64,000 nucleotides of DNA from G965261775 sp965261775. GTDB taxonomy: Bacteria; Pseudomonadota; Gammaproteobacteria; Eutrophobiales; Eutrophobiaceae. The notes under the pieces were generated by a model. That model was not told where the DNA came from, ran no database searches, and saw only the letters and a list, made by a program, of their open reading frames with translations. Positions 63,164-64,000 of this stretch are shown piece after piece (within the stretch, counting starts at the first letter, position 1; every line of letters starts with the position of its first letter). Made by a program: the position numbers and the translations under genes. The DNA lies in contig OZ253477.1 of NCBI GenBank assembly GCA_965261775.1, positions 124,001-188,000 on the forward strand. Direction: 5' to 3'.

Positions 63164-63931
63164 TTATACAGTGTGATAGCCGCAATCAACATAGACAATC
63201 TCACTTGTGACCGCAGAAGCATAATCAGAGCACAGAAACGCGGCCACATTACCGATCTCCTCAATGGTGACATTTTTTCGTAATGGAGAAACCTGTTCCA
63301 CCTGCTTGAGAAAATCATTCAGACCACTGATCCCCGAAGCCGCCAGTGTCTTGACGGGTCCGGCGGAGATGGCATTTACGCGGATCCCTGTCGGTCCGAG
63401 GCTGGAAGCCATATAGCGCACATTGGCCTCCAGACTGGCCTTGGCTAGCCCCATGACATTGTAATTGGGGATGGCGCGAACGGCCCCGAGATAACTCAGC
63501 GTTAGCATGGCACCGTTTCTGTCTTGCATCATTTTTCTGGCAGCATTGCCCAGCGCTGAAAAACTGTATGAACTTATTTCATGCGCGGTCAGAAAACCCT
63601 GCCGGGTGACATTCTCCAGATATTCACCCTTAAGTTGCTCCCTGTCCGCAAAGGCAATGGAATGTACCAATATATCAAAGCCGTTCCAGTAATTACCCAG
63701 ATGTGTAAAAACAGATTCGATTTGTTCATCATCAGTGACATCGCAGGGTGCAGTAATTTTGGAATTTAACTTTGCCGCGAGCTTTTCAACTCGTTCCCGC
63801 AATCTGTCGGTTTGGTAGGTGAAAGCCAGCGCCGCGCCTTCGCGATGCATGGCCTGTGCGATCCCCCAAGCGATTGAACGATTACTCGCGACACCAACGA
63901 TAAGTGCGCGTTTATTGGTCAGTAATCCCAT
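63164..63931 (-). CDS. fabI: Enoyl-[acyl-carrier-protein] reductase FabI
   Basis: A 255-residue short-chain dehydrogenase that completes each round of fatty-acid elongation. The FabI-type cofactor loop IVGVASNRSIAWGIAQA is at residues 11–27. Tyr147 and the Tyr157-x6-Lys164 pair (YNVMGLAK) form the active site. This spacing separates FabI from ordinary SDRs. Length is normal. Confidence 0.96.
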   Translation of the reverse strand: MGLLTNKRALIVGVASNRSIAWGIAQAMHREGAALAFTYQTDRLRERVEKLAAKLNSKITAPCDVTDDEQIESVFTHLGNYWNGFDILVHSIAFADREQLKGEYLENVTRQGFLTAHEISSYSFSALGNAARKMMQDRNGAMLTLSYLGAVRAIPNYNVMGLAKASLEANVRYMASSLGPTGIRVNAISAGPVKTLAASGISGLNDFLKQVEQVSPLRKNVTIEEIGNVAAFLCSDYASAVTSEIVYVDCGYHTV

Positions 63932-64000
63932 AATGCCTTATCCTTATAGTTTAAATTTCTTGTTAATGTAATAACAAAGCCTGTGGAAACAGGGCTGTGT

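Noticed and set aside
1..64000. CRISPR array or cas genes
   Set aside because: No regularly spaced repeats were seen, and none of the ORFs resembles a Cas protein.

Overview
The window is 64 kb of a gammaproteobacterial chromosome, probably from outside the Enterobacterales. Three conserved gene orders support this: tRNA-Leu–tig–clpP–clpX–lon–hupB–(tRNA-Val, tRNA-Asp)–ppiD with fabI nearby; miaB–phoH–ybeY–corC–lnt; and leuS–lptE–holA–proA–nadD–rsfS–rlmH, together with divergent lptFG / pepA–holC. Crp with its divergent OsmC-like partner and long PstC/PstA proteins fit the same group. Species cannot be named from the sequence.

Layout. 1–5.9 kb: hinT, then a zinc-uptake operon (zur–znuA–znuC–znuB, minus strand) under a near-ideal Zur palindrome, a TusA-like protein, an orphan REC–LuxR regulator, and the osmC-like/crp pair. 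5.9–7.6 kb: tRNA-Met followed by an AT-rich accessory patch with a possible UDG-like protein, a frameshifted GIY-YIG relic and a doubtful small ORF. 7.6–9.6 kb: tungstate-type ABC transporter (tupB, tupC) without a binding protein, TupB carrying an unusual secreted-looking N-terminus. 9.8–15 kb: miaB to lnt. 15–26 kb: phosphate and polyphosphate block (sixA, ppx, ppk, phoU, pstB, pstA, pstC, pstS). 26–30 kb: accessory stretch with a zinc-ribbon membrane protein, decayed genes, a partly duplicated OprP-type porin locus and a ComEA-like protein. 30–41.8 kb: leuS to an RDD protein, lptG/lptF, pepA, holC. 42–44 kb: mltF, an endonuclease I relic and egtD. 45–51 kb: an AddB/AddA-like helicase–nuclease pair. 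51.8–64 kb: dapD, a small cysteine-rich secreted protein, tRNA-Leu, the trigger factor–protease block, ppiD, a dicarboxylate/glutamate symporter and fabI.

How the genes work together. Pst imports phosphate with PhoU as brake, the OprP/O-type porin probably lets phosphate through the outer membrane, and ppk/ppx make and break polyphosphate. Zur–Znu handles zinc. Tig, ClpXP, Lon and PpiD form a protein folding and quality-control block.

Most of the window is ordinary housekeeping. I found no phage, CRISPR array or complete mobile element, and no clear new system. The most unusual items are an rlmH with an internal deletion and an altered SAM loop, the extended TupB with no TupA beside it, a duplicated porin start next to a porin fragment, a secreted protein with two identical CX3CX6C blocks, and several decayed genes. 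The relics suggest mild gene erosion in accessory regions.
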